Of a DNA stretch of 64,000 nt, positions 45,711 to 53,796 are shown piece after piece (position 1 is the first letter of the stretch; each line of letters begins with the position of its first letter). This DNA comes from Verrucomicrobiia bacterium (GTDB lineage Bacteria; Verrucomicrobiota; Verrucomicrobiia; Limisphaerales; UBA9464): assembly GCA_019634635.1 (NCBI GenBank), contig JAHCBB010000004.1:186001-250000 (forward strand). The letters are read 5' to 3'. The notes below the pieces were generated by a model that was not told where the DNA came from, searched no databases, and worked only from the letters and a program-made list of their open reading frames with translations. A program made the translations under genes and the position numbers.

Positions 45711-46891
45711 TACAAACGTCCGTGGCTGCGCCGCACGATCCACACGCCAAATCCGCAGGCGAGGATCAGGGATCCCAGCACCAGCAGCCACAACGCCCCG
45801 GCCGCCGGTACGGTGGCCGGGGGAACGGCAGCTTCGGCGAACTCACGACGACCCGACGTGTTGGTGTCTGCAGGGGCGGTGTCCGAATCCGGGGCCCCGA
45901 ACCGCTCACCACCGCCGGCATCCATCGGAAGATCGTCCACCGACTCTTCGCTGTATCCGAGAGCCAGTGCGGTCGTGGGGGTCCGCAACCGTGAACGATC
46001 CCCGTTGCCGCGGAGCACGATTCGGCTCACCTCGGTGCGGACCATCGGGTGTTCCGGATCAAAACCCAGAAGACGCGTGGCGGTCTCCTGGAAGCCCCGA
46101 TCCCAGCGTCCTGGAATCACCGGGCCTTGGAGCCACGCCCGGTCCAGGTCGCACTCGCAATCCTGTCCGATCATCACCAACCGCTCCTGAATGCCCGTCC
46201 GGGTGATGGCCGGGCCCTCGAGCGCGGTGCCAAGCCGGCGGCCGCGTCCATAGACGATCGCCACCCTCGGATCGTCTGCCGGGCCCGGGTCCAGCCCCAG
46301 CCCCCACATGAGCACCGCCTCGCCGGCCTGTTGGGCCACCGGAACCGGGATCAGGCGCGGAGGCACGGACACCGGTTTGGGCATGCCAGGGAGGAGGCGT
46401 TCAACGGCGGCAATGGCGGCCTCCAGCGTGTTGCGGACGCCCTGGTTGGCAGCGGCGTCCCTTCCCTCGAACAGCATCAGGACGGCAAAGGACCGCAGCG
46501 CCTCCTCGTGAACCCGGATCCGGAGCGGAGAGGTCACGACCGACTCCATCAGGGTTTGGATCGCCAAGGGGTCCGAGGGCAGCTCGGAGGCGGCCCGGAG
46601 GTCCAGGTGGCGCCCCGGCACCCCGGTCAGCACCAGGGGAGCCCGGTCACCGCCCGCGCTGCCATCCAGGACAAACTCGACGTTGGAGTCTGGCAGGGCG
46701 GCCGTGGCGGCCTGTCGGTATCGCGCGACGACGTCTGCCGGCAAGGCCCCGATGGCGAGTGCCAGCCGGTAGGGCGGCGTGCCGAAGTCCACAAAGCCTG
46801 TGTCGCGGACCGAATACCGGCAGGCGAGCACCGGCACGGCGGCCATCACGAGGGCCAGCGCCAGCAGCAGCCGATGTCGTTTTCGATCCAT
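45710..46891 (-). CDS. lipoprotein-like membrane protein of unknown function in ABC operon
   Basis: About 393 residues. The ATG at 46891 (MDRKRHRLLLALALVMAAVPVLAC) is preferred over an upstream TTG. Residues 21-24 read VLAC, a fair lipobox, so Cys24 may be lipidated. The mature part begins 'CRYSVRDTGFVDFGTPPYRLALAI' and is a mixed fold with no known family. A C-terminal transmembrane helix follows (WLLVLGSLILACGFGVWIV) with a basic tail. A lipidated N-terminus with a C-terminal anchor would span both sides of one membrane; one prediction may be wrong. It lies between ThiF-like and FtsX-like genes and is probably a periplasmic component of that transporter. Confidence 0.65.
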   Translation of the reverse strand: MDRKRHRLLLALALVMAAVPVLACRYSVRDTGFVDFGTPPYRLALAIGALPADVVARYRQAATAALPDSNVEFVLDGSAGGDRAPLVLTGVPGRHLDLRAASELPSDPLAIQTLMESVVTSPLRIRVHEEALRSFAVLMLFEGRDAAANQGVRNTLEAAIAAVERLLPGMPKPVSVPPRLIPVPVAQQAGEAVLMWGLGLDPGPADDPRVAIVYGRGRRLGTALEGPAITRTGIQERLVMIGQDCECDLDRAWLQGPVIPGRWDRGFQETATRLLGFDPEHPMVRTEVSRIVLRGNGDRSRLRTPTTALALGYSEESVDDLPMDAGGGERFGAPDSDTAPADTNTSGRREFAEAAVPPATVPAAGALWLLVLGSLILACGFGVWIVRRSHGRL

Positions 46892-46910
46892 GAGCACCAG
46901 ACGGACGAAA

Positions 46911-47699
46911 TTAAAGAGCGCCGCAGTCAATACAACCCGGAACCCGCCGGATTCGCACGGTGGTCATGCGATGGGTGCGCAGGTCCAGTGTCAGCAGGCG
47001 TCCATGAAGGGCGTTGCCAAGACCGGAGAGTTGTTTGATGGCCTCCATCGCCGCGAGCCCGCCGGCAACCGCCGCCACGGCGCCAAACACGGGGAAGCGC
47101 CGGGTCCAGGTGCTCGACAATTCCGGGTACAGGCAGCGCAGGCACGGGGTTTTTCCCGGCACCAGGGTGGTCAGATGCAGCTCCAGCCCGTACACCGCAC
47201 ATTCCACCATCGGCCTGCGTTGGGCGACGCTCTCGCGATTCAGCAGATAGCGCTCCTCGAACCGCGGCGCGCAGTCCACCACCAGGTCCGCGGCCGCCAC
47301 CAGGTCCCGGACGGTCCGTTCCGACACCTGCTCGGCCAGCGCCGTGATGCGCAACCGCGGATTCAACGCCTTCAGCCGCTCCACGGCGGCGGGCATCCGG
47401 GGTTGCCCCAGACCGGCGTGTGACATGAGGACCTGGCGGTTCAGGTCCGATGGCGTGAGGTTGCCGCCATGGGCCAGGATGAGGTGGCCCACGCCTGCGG
47501 CAGCCAGCTGCAGGGCCACGTTGCCGCCCAGGCCGCCGACCCGGGACACCAGAACGCTCGCCGACTGAAGCCGTCGCTGGCCGGCCTCGCCGAAGCCGTC
47601 CACATCCAGCTGCCAGGCGTACGTCTCGCGAACCTCCGGGGAGAGCTCCGGGAGGTCAGGGTCGGGAACCGGGTGCCGGGTGGACGGTAAGGGATCCAT
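46911..47699 (-). CDS. ThiF/MoeB-like E1 adenylyltransferase with atypical active-site text
   Basis: About 262 residues from ATG 47699 (MDPLPSTRHPVPDPDLPELSPE); the first codons overlap the 3' end of the ABC ATPase gene by 44 bases. The nucleotide loop reads VGGLGGNVALQLAAAGVGHL and 'LNRQVLMS' is conserved. The usual acidic 'DFD' before it is replaced by 'AHGGNLTPSD', and the later 'DCTDN' equivalent reads DCAPRF. Two zinc-binding pairs are seen, CLRC (near 180) and CIDC at the end. MoeB/ThiF proteins adenylate the C-terminal glycine of a ubiquitin-like sulfur carrier. No such carrier gene is nearby. With a molybdate-type importer adjacent, a molybdenum cofactor role is plausible but the altered residues advise caution. 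Confidence 0.8.
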   Translation of the reverse strand: MDPLPSTRHPVPDPDLPELSPEVRETYAWQLDVDGFGEAGQRRLQSASVLVSRVGGLGGNVALQLAAAGVGHLILAHGGNLTPSDLNRQVLMSHAGLGQPRMPAAVERLKALNPRLRITALAEQVSERTVRDLVAAADLVVDCAPRFEERYLLNRESVAQRRPMVECAVYGLELHLTTLVPGKTPCLRCLYPELSSTWTRRFPVFGAVAAVAGGLAAMEAIKQLSGLGNALHGRLLTLDLRTHRMTTVRIRRVPGCIDCGAL

Positions 47700-48315
47700 G
47701 GTGCAGGCGAAGCAGCACGTTGGCGAGGCGTGCGGCCTCGGCGGCATTGTGCGTGATGTGCAGCACCGTGACGCCGGTGCGTGCGCAAAGGGTCTCAAGC
47801 ACGCGGCAGATGCCGTCGCGGCTGTCATCATCCAGCGCACTCAACGGTTCGTCGAGACAGAGGATCCGGGGCCCGAAGGACAGGGCCCGCCCCAGGGCGA
47901 CCCGCTGGGTTTCCCCCCCGCTCAGGCCCGCAGGCAGCCGGTCCAGCAGCGGACCCAGCTCCAGCCATGTCGCGAGTTCCTCCACACGCGACGCCACGGC
48001 TTCCGGCGGCTTGCGGCGGATCCGGAGGGCGAACTCGAGGTGTTCGCGCACGGTCAGGTGGCTGAACAAGGCCCCCTCCTGGGGCACAAAGCCAACCCCG
48101 CGCGCCGCGGGGGGCAGCCGGGTGACGTCCCCGCCGTGCAGCAGGATGCGTCCCGACTGGACGGCGCGCAGACCGCAGATGGCCTCCAGCAGCGTTGTCT
48201 TTCCGGATCCGGTGCGCCCCATCAACACGCCGTAGGTCCCGGCGGCGAGCTCGAACGAGAGGTCTCGGAGCTCGAAGGCTCCGGCGCGAACGGTGACGGC
48301 CTCCAGCCTGATCAT
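47656..48315 (-). CDS. ABC transporter ATPase, molybdate/tungstate type (ModC-like, no TOBE domain)
   Basis: The protein has 219 residues with Walker A GRTGSGKTT, Q-loop VPQEGALFSHLTV, signature LSGGETQR, Walker B LCLDEPLSALDD and H-loop ITHNAAEA. ModC-type sequence features are clear, but full-length ModC (about 350 residues) carries a C-terminal TOBE regulatory domain that is missing here, as in TupC/WtpC-like proteins. It follows the permease gene by one base and overlaps the next gene. It powers import of an oxyanion, probably molybdate or tungstate, together with the adjacent permease and the double binding protein. Confidence 0.87.
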   Translation of the reverse strand: MIRLEAVTVRAGAFELRDLSFELAAGTYGVLMGRTGSGKTTLLEAICGLRAVQSGRILLHGGDVTRLPPAARGVGFVPQEGALFSHLTVREHLEFALRIRRKPPEAVASRVEELATWLELGPLLDRLPAGLSGGETQRVALGRALSFGPRILCLDEPLSALDDDSRDGICRVLETLCARTGVTVLHITHNAAEAARLANVLLRLHHGSLTVHPAPGSRP

Positions 48316-48316
48316 G

Positions 48317-49144
48317 TCAGAGGGGGCGGCCCAGCATGGGGGCCAGGCCCTGGCTGCGGATGAGCAGCAGCACGCCGATGGCGGCGGCGACCATCAGCAG
48401 GGATACGGCGACCGCGGCCTCCAGATTGCCCACGCTCAGCTCGAGAAACACGGTGGTGGACAGCACCTCGGTCTTCATCCGGGTGGCGCCTGAGAACACC
48501 AGGATCGGGCCGAACTCCCCGAGCGCCCGGGCCCATGCCAGCGTTCCGGCAGTCAGCACCCCCCGCCGCGCCTCGGGAAGCACCACCCGCCAGAAGGCCT
48601 GGCTGCGGGTGCAGCCGAGCGTCATGGCGACCTGCTCATGCCGCGGGCTGATCTGGTCGAACGTGGCGCGAAGGGTGCGGACGGCGAAGGCGCAGGCCAC
48701 CATGAACTGGGCCAGGATCACCCCCGGCACCGCGTAGGTCATCGGTATCACCCGCTCCACGGCGCGCCCGGGTGGGGTCTGGAACAAGATGAGCAGGCTC
48801 AGCCCGATCACGAGCGGCGGCAGCACGATCGGGATGTCGAGCAGGGCGTCCACGAGGCCCTTTCCCGGAAACGGCCAGCGGGCCATCAGGTAGCCGATCG
48901 GCACCGCAACCCAGAGGGACAGCAGGGCCGTCAGCGAGCAGCTCAGCAGGCTGAGCCGGACGGCGTAGCGAATCTCCGGACTCTGCAGCGCACGCCAGAG
49001 GTGCCCCGGTGAGGTGTAGGCGAGGTCGGCCGCAAGCATCGCCAGCAGCAGCAGCAGATAGGTCCCCCCAAGCAGCGCGAAGCTGGCCAGGAACACCCGG
49101 TCGGAGGTCTGCTGCGAACCGGGCTTTGAAAGGTCGCCGTTCAT
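48317..49144 (-). CDS. molybdate/tungstate-type ABC transporter permease
   Basis: The protein has 275 residues and about six transmembrane helices. The cytoplasmic EAA loop is present as 'QVAMTLGCTRSQAFWRVVLPEARRGVLTAGTLAWARALGEFGPILVF', the wording typical of ModB and TupB permeases. Periplasmic turns such as 'PIVLPPLVIGLSLLILF' are also typical. The ATG overlaps the binding-protein gene by four bases. It forms the channel for oxyanion import with the ATPase at 47656. Confidence 0.88.
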   Translation of the reverse strand: MNGDLSKPGSQQTSDRVFLASFALLGGTYLLLLLAMLAADLAYTSPGHLWRALQSPEIRYAVRLSLLSCSLTALLSLWVAVPIGYLMARWPFPGKGLVDALLDIPIVLPPLVIGLSLLILFQTPPGRAVERVIPMTYAVPGVILAQFMVACAFAVRTLRATFDQISPRHEQVAMTLGCTRSQAFWRVVLPEARRGVLTAGTLAWARALGEFGPILVFSGATRMKTEVLSTTVFLELSVGNLEAAVAVSLLMVAAAIGVLLLIRSQGLAPMLGRPL

Positions 49145-50637
49145 GGCGCCTCGCCGACGGCCCGCCAGCGGAACCCGGAGTCCTCAAAGCGGCGGCGTGA
49201 CGTGCCCGATTTCAGCCATTCCAAAAGACGCTCCATGAGGTGCGCGTTGTTTGAGTCCCGTCCCACTGCGTACGGCTGGATGGCGAGTGCCGCCTCCTGC
49301 GGCAGCTCTATGACGGTCAGGAGGTCCCGGACCTGGCGGGTGTTGGCGGCATACACCACCACCGCATCGAGGCCCCCGGCCCGCAACTGATTCACCAGCA
49401 GGTCGGCGGTCGGTGTCTGAACCCGCACGTTGGCCATCACGGCATCGAACAGGCCCTCGGCTCGCAGCAGGCGGGCCGTCAGCGCCCCCAGCGCGCTCTG
49501 CTGTTCATTGGCCACGCCGATCGCCAGTCCTGGTTTCGCCAGATCGGCGAGGATGCGGAGGTCCCGCGGGTTGCCCGGCTGCGTCAGCAGGACCATGCGC
49601 GTCTCGGAAAGATCGGTCGGTGGTTCAAAGTGGGCGGCGACGGTGGTCATAAAGGACACGTCGCAGGCGAAGTAGGCGTCGGGACGCTGTCCGGAACGGA
49701 TCTGCGCCGTCAGGATGCCGCAGCCGTTGTATACCCGGGTCACCGAGACGCCTTCGCGTGCCTCGAATTCCCGGAGGCTTTCCTCGATGGCGATGCGGTT
49801 GACGCCGCCGCTGTACAGCACCACTTCGGGGCGCTCCGACCATTGATCCCCGGCGACCACGCGAAAGCCGGCCCTGGAAAACACGGGCAGCCCGGCATCG
49901 CGCGCCCCGAGGAAGCGGGCGAAGCGCAGCGCCTCGGTGGGCTGTTCCGAAAAGGTGAGCACTCCCACCGCCACTCCAGCCTCCGCGGGCTCCAGTTCCG
50001 GTGCCGCCACGGCCTCCAGTTCCGGGTAATCCACGAGGGTCGCGTCCCAGACCACGCCGGCATCCACGGCACCGAGCTTCACGTCGTTGGCCACGTCGTT
50101 CACCGTCGGCTTGAAGACCTTGATGCGTGGGAAAATCGCCTCCCAGAGGCCGGCGGTCTTCAGAACGGACTGGCTCAGGCGTCCGACGGCGGTGGACTCC
50201 ACGTTGGCCCAGCCGAGCTGGAGGGGAGCCGCTTCAAGATCCGCGGCGGATTGGATCCGGCGGGGATTTCCAGCCGGAACAGCGATGACGGCGCGCATCC
50301 GGGCCAGCGGAAGGACCTCGGCCACGAGCCCGTTGGAACGTCCGGCGTCGAGATAGGTGTGATCGGCGGCGAGATACAGGTCGCCGCGGCGGGCCACGCG
50401 CAGGTTGCTGAGCAGCAGTCCCGAACCGCCGTATTGAAGCTGCACGGGGATGCCGGTCCGGCGCTCATAGTCCCGCGCCACCTGCGCCACCGGACCCTTG
50501 AGGCCCGCGGCACAGTAGACCAGGAGTGGGCGCCCGGGTGTCCGGTCCGCGCCGCGCCGCGGATTCCAGGACAGCAACCCGACCAGCACGAGGATCGCCA
50601 GGAGCGATCCCCCGATGATCTTTGGGGCGGGATTCAC
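49141..50637 (-). CDS. tandem (two-domain) molybdate-type periplasmic binding protein
   Basis: The protein has 498 residues, about double a normal ModA. An N-terminal anchor helix (IIGGSLLAILVLVGLLSW) is followed by a first ModA-like domain (about 38-262; LLVYCAAGLKGPVAQVARDYERRTGIPVQLQYGGSG...). A second domain (about 268-480; VVLYSGGVNRIAIEESLREFEAREGVSVTRVYNGCG...) has the same order of motifs. The first half keeps 'AAGLKGP' and 'QYGGSG', close to the oxyanion-binding loops of ModA. In the second half the loops read 'SGGVNR' and 'VYNGCG', so ligand preference may differ. It is anchored rather than free and couples to the permease encoded next. Ligand (molybdate, tungstate or another oxyanion) is inferred. 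Confidence 0.85.
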   Translation of the reverse strand: MNPAPKIIGGSLLAILVLVGLLSWNPRRGADRTPGRPLLVYCAAGLKGPVAQVARDYERRTGIPVQLQYGGSGLLLSNLRVARRGDLYLAADHTYLDAGRSNGLVAEVLPLARMRAVIAVPAGNPRRIQSAADLEAAPLQLGWANVESTAVGRLSQSVLKTAGLWEAIFPRIKVFKPTVNDVANDVKLGAVDAGVVWDATLVDYPELEAVAAPELEPAEAGVAVGVLTFSEQPTEALRFARFLGARDAGLPVFSRAGFRVVAGDQWSERPEVVLYSGGVNRIAIEESLREFEAREGVSVTRVYNGCGILTAQIRSGQRPDAYFACDVSFMTTVAAHFEPPTDLSETRMVLLTQPGNPRDLRILADLAKPGLAIGVANEQQSALGALTARLLRAEGLFDAVMANVRVQTPTADLLVNQLRAGGLDAVVVYAANTRQVRDLLTVIELPQEAALAIQPYAVGRDSNNAHLMERLLEWLKSGTSRRRFEDSGFRWRAVGEAP

Positions 50638-51941
50638 CGGGAGGGCTCGGTGGCGGCCAGCGCCTCGCGGAACCTTCCGGCAAACTCGGCCAGCTCCGGC
50701 TCCCCGTGGTCCTGGGACAGGTAAAGCTTTGTGCCCATCGGGTTCAGGAAGACTCCCTGCCGGAGCAGCTCCAGCATGACGGCGCGGCTGCGAACCCGGT
50801 CGCTGGCCAGCCAGGTGCGCTGGTCGGTCACCGGCCCCTTTGAGAACGCCACTTGCGCCAGCGGACCGTCCCCGAGCACCTGCCCGTCCACCCTGGCGTC
50901 GGCAAGCGCGGACGTCAGATGGGCCCGGAGACGGCGTCCGGCCTCATGAAGCCGCGCGTGGTACCCGGGCGCCTCCAGGACATCCAGCGTGGCCAGCGCC
51001 GCGGCGCACGACACCGGATTGCCTCCGGTCGTGGAGGCCGACCAGGCATACCGGGGACCGGGCAGCCGGTGTTCGGACACCGTCTCCATCAGTTCGGCAG
51101 CGCCGCCAAAGGCGCCCAGCGGGAAGCCGCCCCCCAGCGCCTTGCCGTAGGCCACAAGGTCGGGCTGGACGCCGTAGTATTCCTGGGCGCCGCCCCGGGC
51201 CAGCCGGAACCCCGTCACCACTTCATCAAAGATCAGGACCACGCCATGGCGCCGCGTCAGCTCCCTGAGGCCTTCCAGGAACCCGGCCCTTGGCGCCAGG
51301 CAGCGGTGCAGTGGCTCCACAATCACACCGGCGAGGTCCCGTGCATGGTCGCGGACGATCTGCGAGGTTCGCTCCAGGTCGTTGAAGGGGGCGACCAGGA
51401 CGTCCTGTTCCACCCAGGGAGCCCCGGCGCCGCTCGGATCGGCGTGCGGCAGGTCCGACGGGCGCCCGTTGAGCATGCTGGCGACCCCGACCGGATGCTG
51501 CCCGTGATACGCGCCCTCGAACTTGAGCACCTTGGGCCGTCCGGTCGCGGTCCGGGCGATGCGCAGGCAGGTCAACGTCGCCTCGGTGCCCGAGGCGACA
51601 AAGCGCAGCTGTAGCGCGCAGGGCGACCAGTCGCGGAGCCGCTCCGCCAGCTCCAGTGAACGGCGGCTGACGGCCGCAAAATTGATCCCCTCCGAGGCCT
51701 GACGGGTCGCCGCCTCCACGACGGCGGGATGCGCATGCCCGACCAGGGCCGAGCCCCAGGCCATGGTGAGATCCAGGTATTCGCGGCCCCCGGTGTCCCA
51801 GACCCGAGCGCCGCGTCCGCGCTCCAGCACCGGCACCAGTTCCGGAGGGAATCCGTACTCGCCGTTGGAACCTGCGGGGAACACCGACAGGGCGCGCTCC
51901 CGGGGACTGCCAGACGGGGCGATGGGAGCGGGATGGATCAT
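50634..51941 (-). CDS. class III aminotransferase similar to glutamate-1-semialdehyde 2,1-aminomutase
   Basis: About 435 residues from ATG 51941 (MIHPAPIAPSGSPRERA). The pyridoxal phosphate fold type I is clear: 'FVASGTEATLTCLRIARTATGR', 'LIFDEVVTGFR' and the Schiff-base lysine in 'DLVAYGKALGGGFPLGAFGG'. Similarity to HemL is strong, including 'KFEGAYHGQHP' in place of KF.G.YHG. HemL makes 5-aminolevulinate for tetrapyrroles. Several HemL-like paralogues act in secondary metabolism, so identity as HemL is not certain, and no hemA is nearby. Its stop overlaps the binding-protein gene by four bases, linking it to the oxyanion transporter operon. The gap to gnd carries a G-rich run. Confidence 0.82.
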   Translation of the reverse strand: MIHPAPIAPSGSPRERALSVFPAGSNGEYGFPPELVPVLERGRGARVWDTGGREYLDLTMAWGSALVGHAHPAVVEAATRQASEGINFAAVSRRSLELAERLRDWSPCALQLRFVASGTEATLTCLRIARTATGRPKVLKFEGAYHGQHPVGVASMLNGRPSDLPHADPSGAGAPWVEQDVLVAPFNDLERTSQIVRDHARDLAGVIVEPLHRCLAPRAGFLEGLRELTRRHGVVLIFDEVVTGFRLARGGAQEYYGVQPDLVAYGKALGGGFPLGAFGGAAELMETVSEHRLPGPRYAWSASTTGGNPVSCAAALATLDVLEAPGYHARLHEAGRRLRAHLTSALADARVDGQVLGDGPLAQVAFSKGPVTDQRTWLASDRVRSRAVMLELLRQGVFLNPMGTKLYLSQDHGEPELAEFAGRFREALAATEPSR

Positions 51942-51986
51942 GGGCGGGGCATGGGCCGGGGCCGGGGGGTGGGGGGGTGGGGGTGG
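51941..51986 (+). other. G-run cluster with G-quadruplex potential
   Basis: Six G-runs of at least three G (GGGCGGGGC..., then GGGGGGTGGGGGGG followed by TGGGGGTGG) lie in 51941-51986 on the plus strand, between gnd and the aminomutase-like gene. The G-rich strand is the template strand for those minus-strand genes. A role in transcription pausing is conceivable but unproven. Confidence 0.45.
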
Positions 51987-51994
51987 AAATCGGT

Positions 51995-53467
51995 TCAGGC
52001 GTTGTAGGTGCTTGAACTCACCCGCCCGCCCGTGCCGGTCCAGTTGGTGTGGAAAAATTCGCCCCGCGCCCGGTCCACCCGTTCGTAGGTGTGCGCCCCG
52101 AAGTAGTCGCGCTGGGCCTGGAGCAGGTTGGCCGGCAGGCGCGCCTGCCGGTAGCTGTCGTAGAAGGAGAGCGCCGTGCTGAAGGCGGGCGCGGGAATTC
52201 CGCGCTTCACGGCCAGGGCGACCGTCTGCCGCCAGCCCTTCTGCGCGCGCCGGATCTCGCCGCGGAAATAGTCGTCGAGCAGCAGATTGGGCAGTTTCGG
52301 ATGCCGGTCGTAGGCCTCCTTGATCTTCCCGAGAAAGCCCGAGCGGATGATGCAGCCGCCCCGCCACATGAGGGCGATGCCGCCGTAGTTCAGCTGCCAG
52401 CCGTTCTCAGCCGCCGCCGCCCGCATGAGCATGTACCCCTGCGCGTAGCTGACGATTTTGGAAGCGTACAGCGCGTCGCGAATGCCGGCGATCAGGGGGG
52501 CGCGCTTCTCCGGAATGCGCCCCTGGGCCAGGGCGGCGCGCGGGCCCTTCAGCTTGCGCGCCGCCTTCACCCGTTCCTCCTTCATCGCACTGACGCACCG
52601 GGCAAAGACGGCCTCGGCGATCAGCGTGACCGGCTGTCCGAGGTTTGCGGCGTCAATGACCGTCCACTTGCCCGTGCCCTTCTGCCCGGCGGCATCGAGA
52701 ATGTGGTCCACCAGCGGGGTCCCGTCCTCATCCTTGCGGGCGAGGATCTGTCCGGTGATCTCGATGAGGAAGCTGTCCAGTTCGCCCTGGTTCCATTCCT
52801 GAAACACGGCGGCCATTTCGTCGGCGGTCATCCCGAGGACCTCGCGCATCAGGTGGTAGGCCTCGCCGATCAGCTGCATGTCGCCGTACTCGATGCCGTT
52901 GTGGACCATCTTGACGTAATGGCCCGCGCCGCCGCCGCCGACCCAGTCACAGCACGGCACGCCCTCGCCGACCCGTGCGGCGATCCCCTGGAAGATGTCG
53001 CGCACATGCGGCCAGGCTGCGGCGCTGCCGCCGGGCATGATGCTGGGCCCGTTGCGGGCGCCCTCCTCACCGCCTGAGACGCCGGTGCCGACATACAGGA
53101 GTCCCCGCGCCTCCAGTTCGCGGACCCGTCGCTCCGTGTCGCCGTACAGCGAATTGCCGCCATCAATCACGATGTCGCCCGGTTCCAGGTGCGGCACGAG
53201 CTGTGCGAGGAACTCGTCCACGACCGCACCCGCCTTGACCATGAGCATTACCCGACGGGGACGCTTCAGGAGGGCCACCAGCTCCGGAATGGAGCGGGCG
53301 CCGACGATGCGGGTGCCGCGGGCCTCGTGGGCGAGGAACTCGTCCACCCGGGCCGTGGTGCGGTTGTAGGCCACGACGGTGAAGCCGTGGTCGTTCATGT
53401 TGAGGATCAGGTTCTGGCCCATGACCGCCAGGCCAATCACGGCGATGTCGCCGACGGGAGTGCTCAT
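51995..53467 (-). CDS. gnd: 6-phosphogluconate dehydrogenase, decarboxylating
   Basis: The protein has 490 residues, the normal length for the long (decarboxylating) form. The Rossmann motif reads GLAVMGQNLILNMNDHGF. Substrate and catalytic text is conserved: 'GTGVSGGEEGARNGPSIMPGG' near 130, 'GHYVKMVHNGIEYGDMQLI' with the catalytic Lys and 'QKGTGKW' near 260. The C-terminal 'NLLQAQRDYFGAHTYER' closes the active site of the dimer partner. It oxidises 6-phosphogluconate to ribulose 5-phosphate with CO2 and NADPH in the pentose phosphate pathway. It is the first gene of the minus-strand run, with a hairpin before its start. Confidence 0.96.
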   Translation of the reverse strand: MSTPVGDIAVIGLAVMGQNLILNMNDHGFTVVAYNRTTARVDEFLAHEARGTRIVGARSIPELVALLKRPRRVMLMVKAGAVVDEFLAQLVPHLEPGDIVIDGGNSLYGDTERRVRELEARGLLYVGTGVSGGEEGARNGPSIMPGGSAAAWPHVRDIFQGIAARVGEGVPCCDWVGGGGAGHYVKMVHNGIEYGDMQLIGEAYHLMREVLGMTADEMAAVFQEWNQGELDSFLIEITGQILARKDEDGTPLVDHILDAAGQKGTGKWTVIDAANLGQPVTLIAEAVFARCVSAMKEERVKAARKLKGPRAALAQGRIPEKRAPLIAGIRDALYASKIVSYAQGYMLMRAAAAENGWQLNYGGIALMWRGGCIIRSGFLGKIKEAYDRHPKLPNLLLDDYFRGEIRRAQKGWRQTVALAVKRGIPAPAFSTALSFYDSYRQARLPANLLQAQRDYFGAHTYERVDRARGEFFHTNWTGTGGRVSSSTYNA

Positions 53468-53478
53468 GCCTTGAGGAG

Positions 53479-53499
53479 TGCCCCGCGGTGCGCGGGGCA
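53479..53499 (-). promoter_or_regulatory. perfect hairpin in the gnd leader
   Basis: TGCCCCGCG and CGCGGGGCA form a perfect 9-bp stem with a three-base loop, 12 bases upstream of the gnd ATG. It could mask ribosome access or end an upstream transcript. The 329-base stretch 53468-53796 otherwise holds only this hairpin and the rnk promoter candidate. Confidence 0.35.
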
Positions 53500-53720
53500 G
53501 GCCGGGACGTTATTGGCCGCGACACGGCTCGCGCCAGCGGGAAATCGGTCCGCGGTCCGGCGTGGCCCTCGGACGAGCCGCAAACGGCGGACACCCGGTG
53601 GGGACGTGCTGCCGCTGCGGTCCCCGCCGCGACCGCCGCCAGCTTTGGCGGGTGCAGCGTCGGAAACCTGGGCCCCAATCTGTTTACCAATTCGGGGGGC
53701 GGCCGGACAGAAACCGGCAG

Positions 53721-53749
53721 TTGACACCGTCCAAATCGCTTGGTCCGAT
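53721..53749 (+). promoter_or_regulatory. candidate sigma-70-type promoter for rnk
   Basis: A perfect -35 TTGACA (53721-53726), a 17-base spacer and a weaker -10 TCCGAT (53744-53749) precede the rnk start by about 47 bases. The exact -35 match and spacing make this a reasonable candidate. Confidence 0.45.
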
Positions 53750-53796
53750 CCCTCACGAAGCCCGGAATGGAAAAACCAATTTCGATGATGAGTTCC

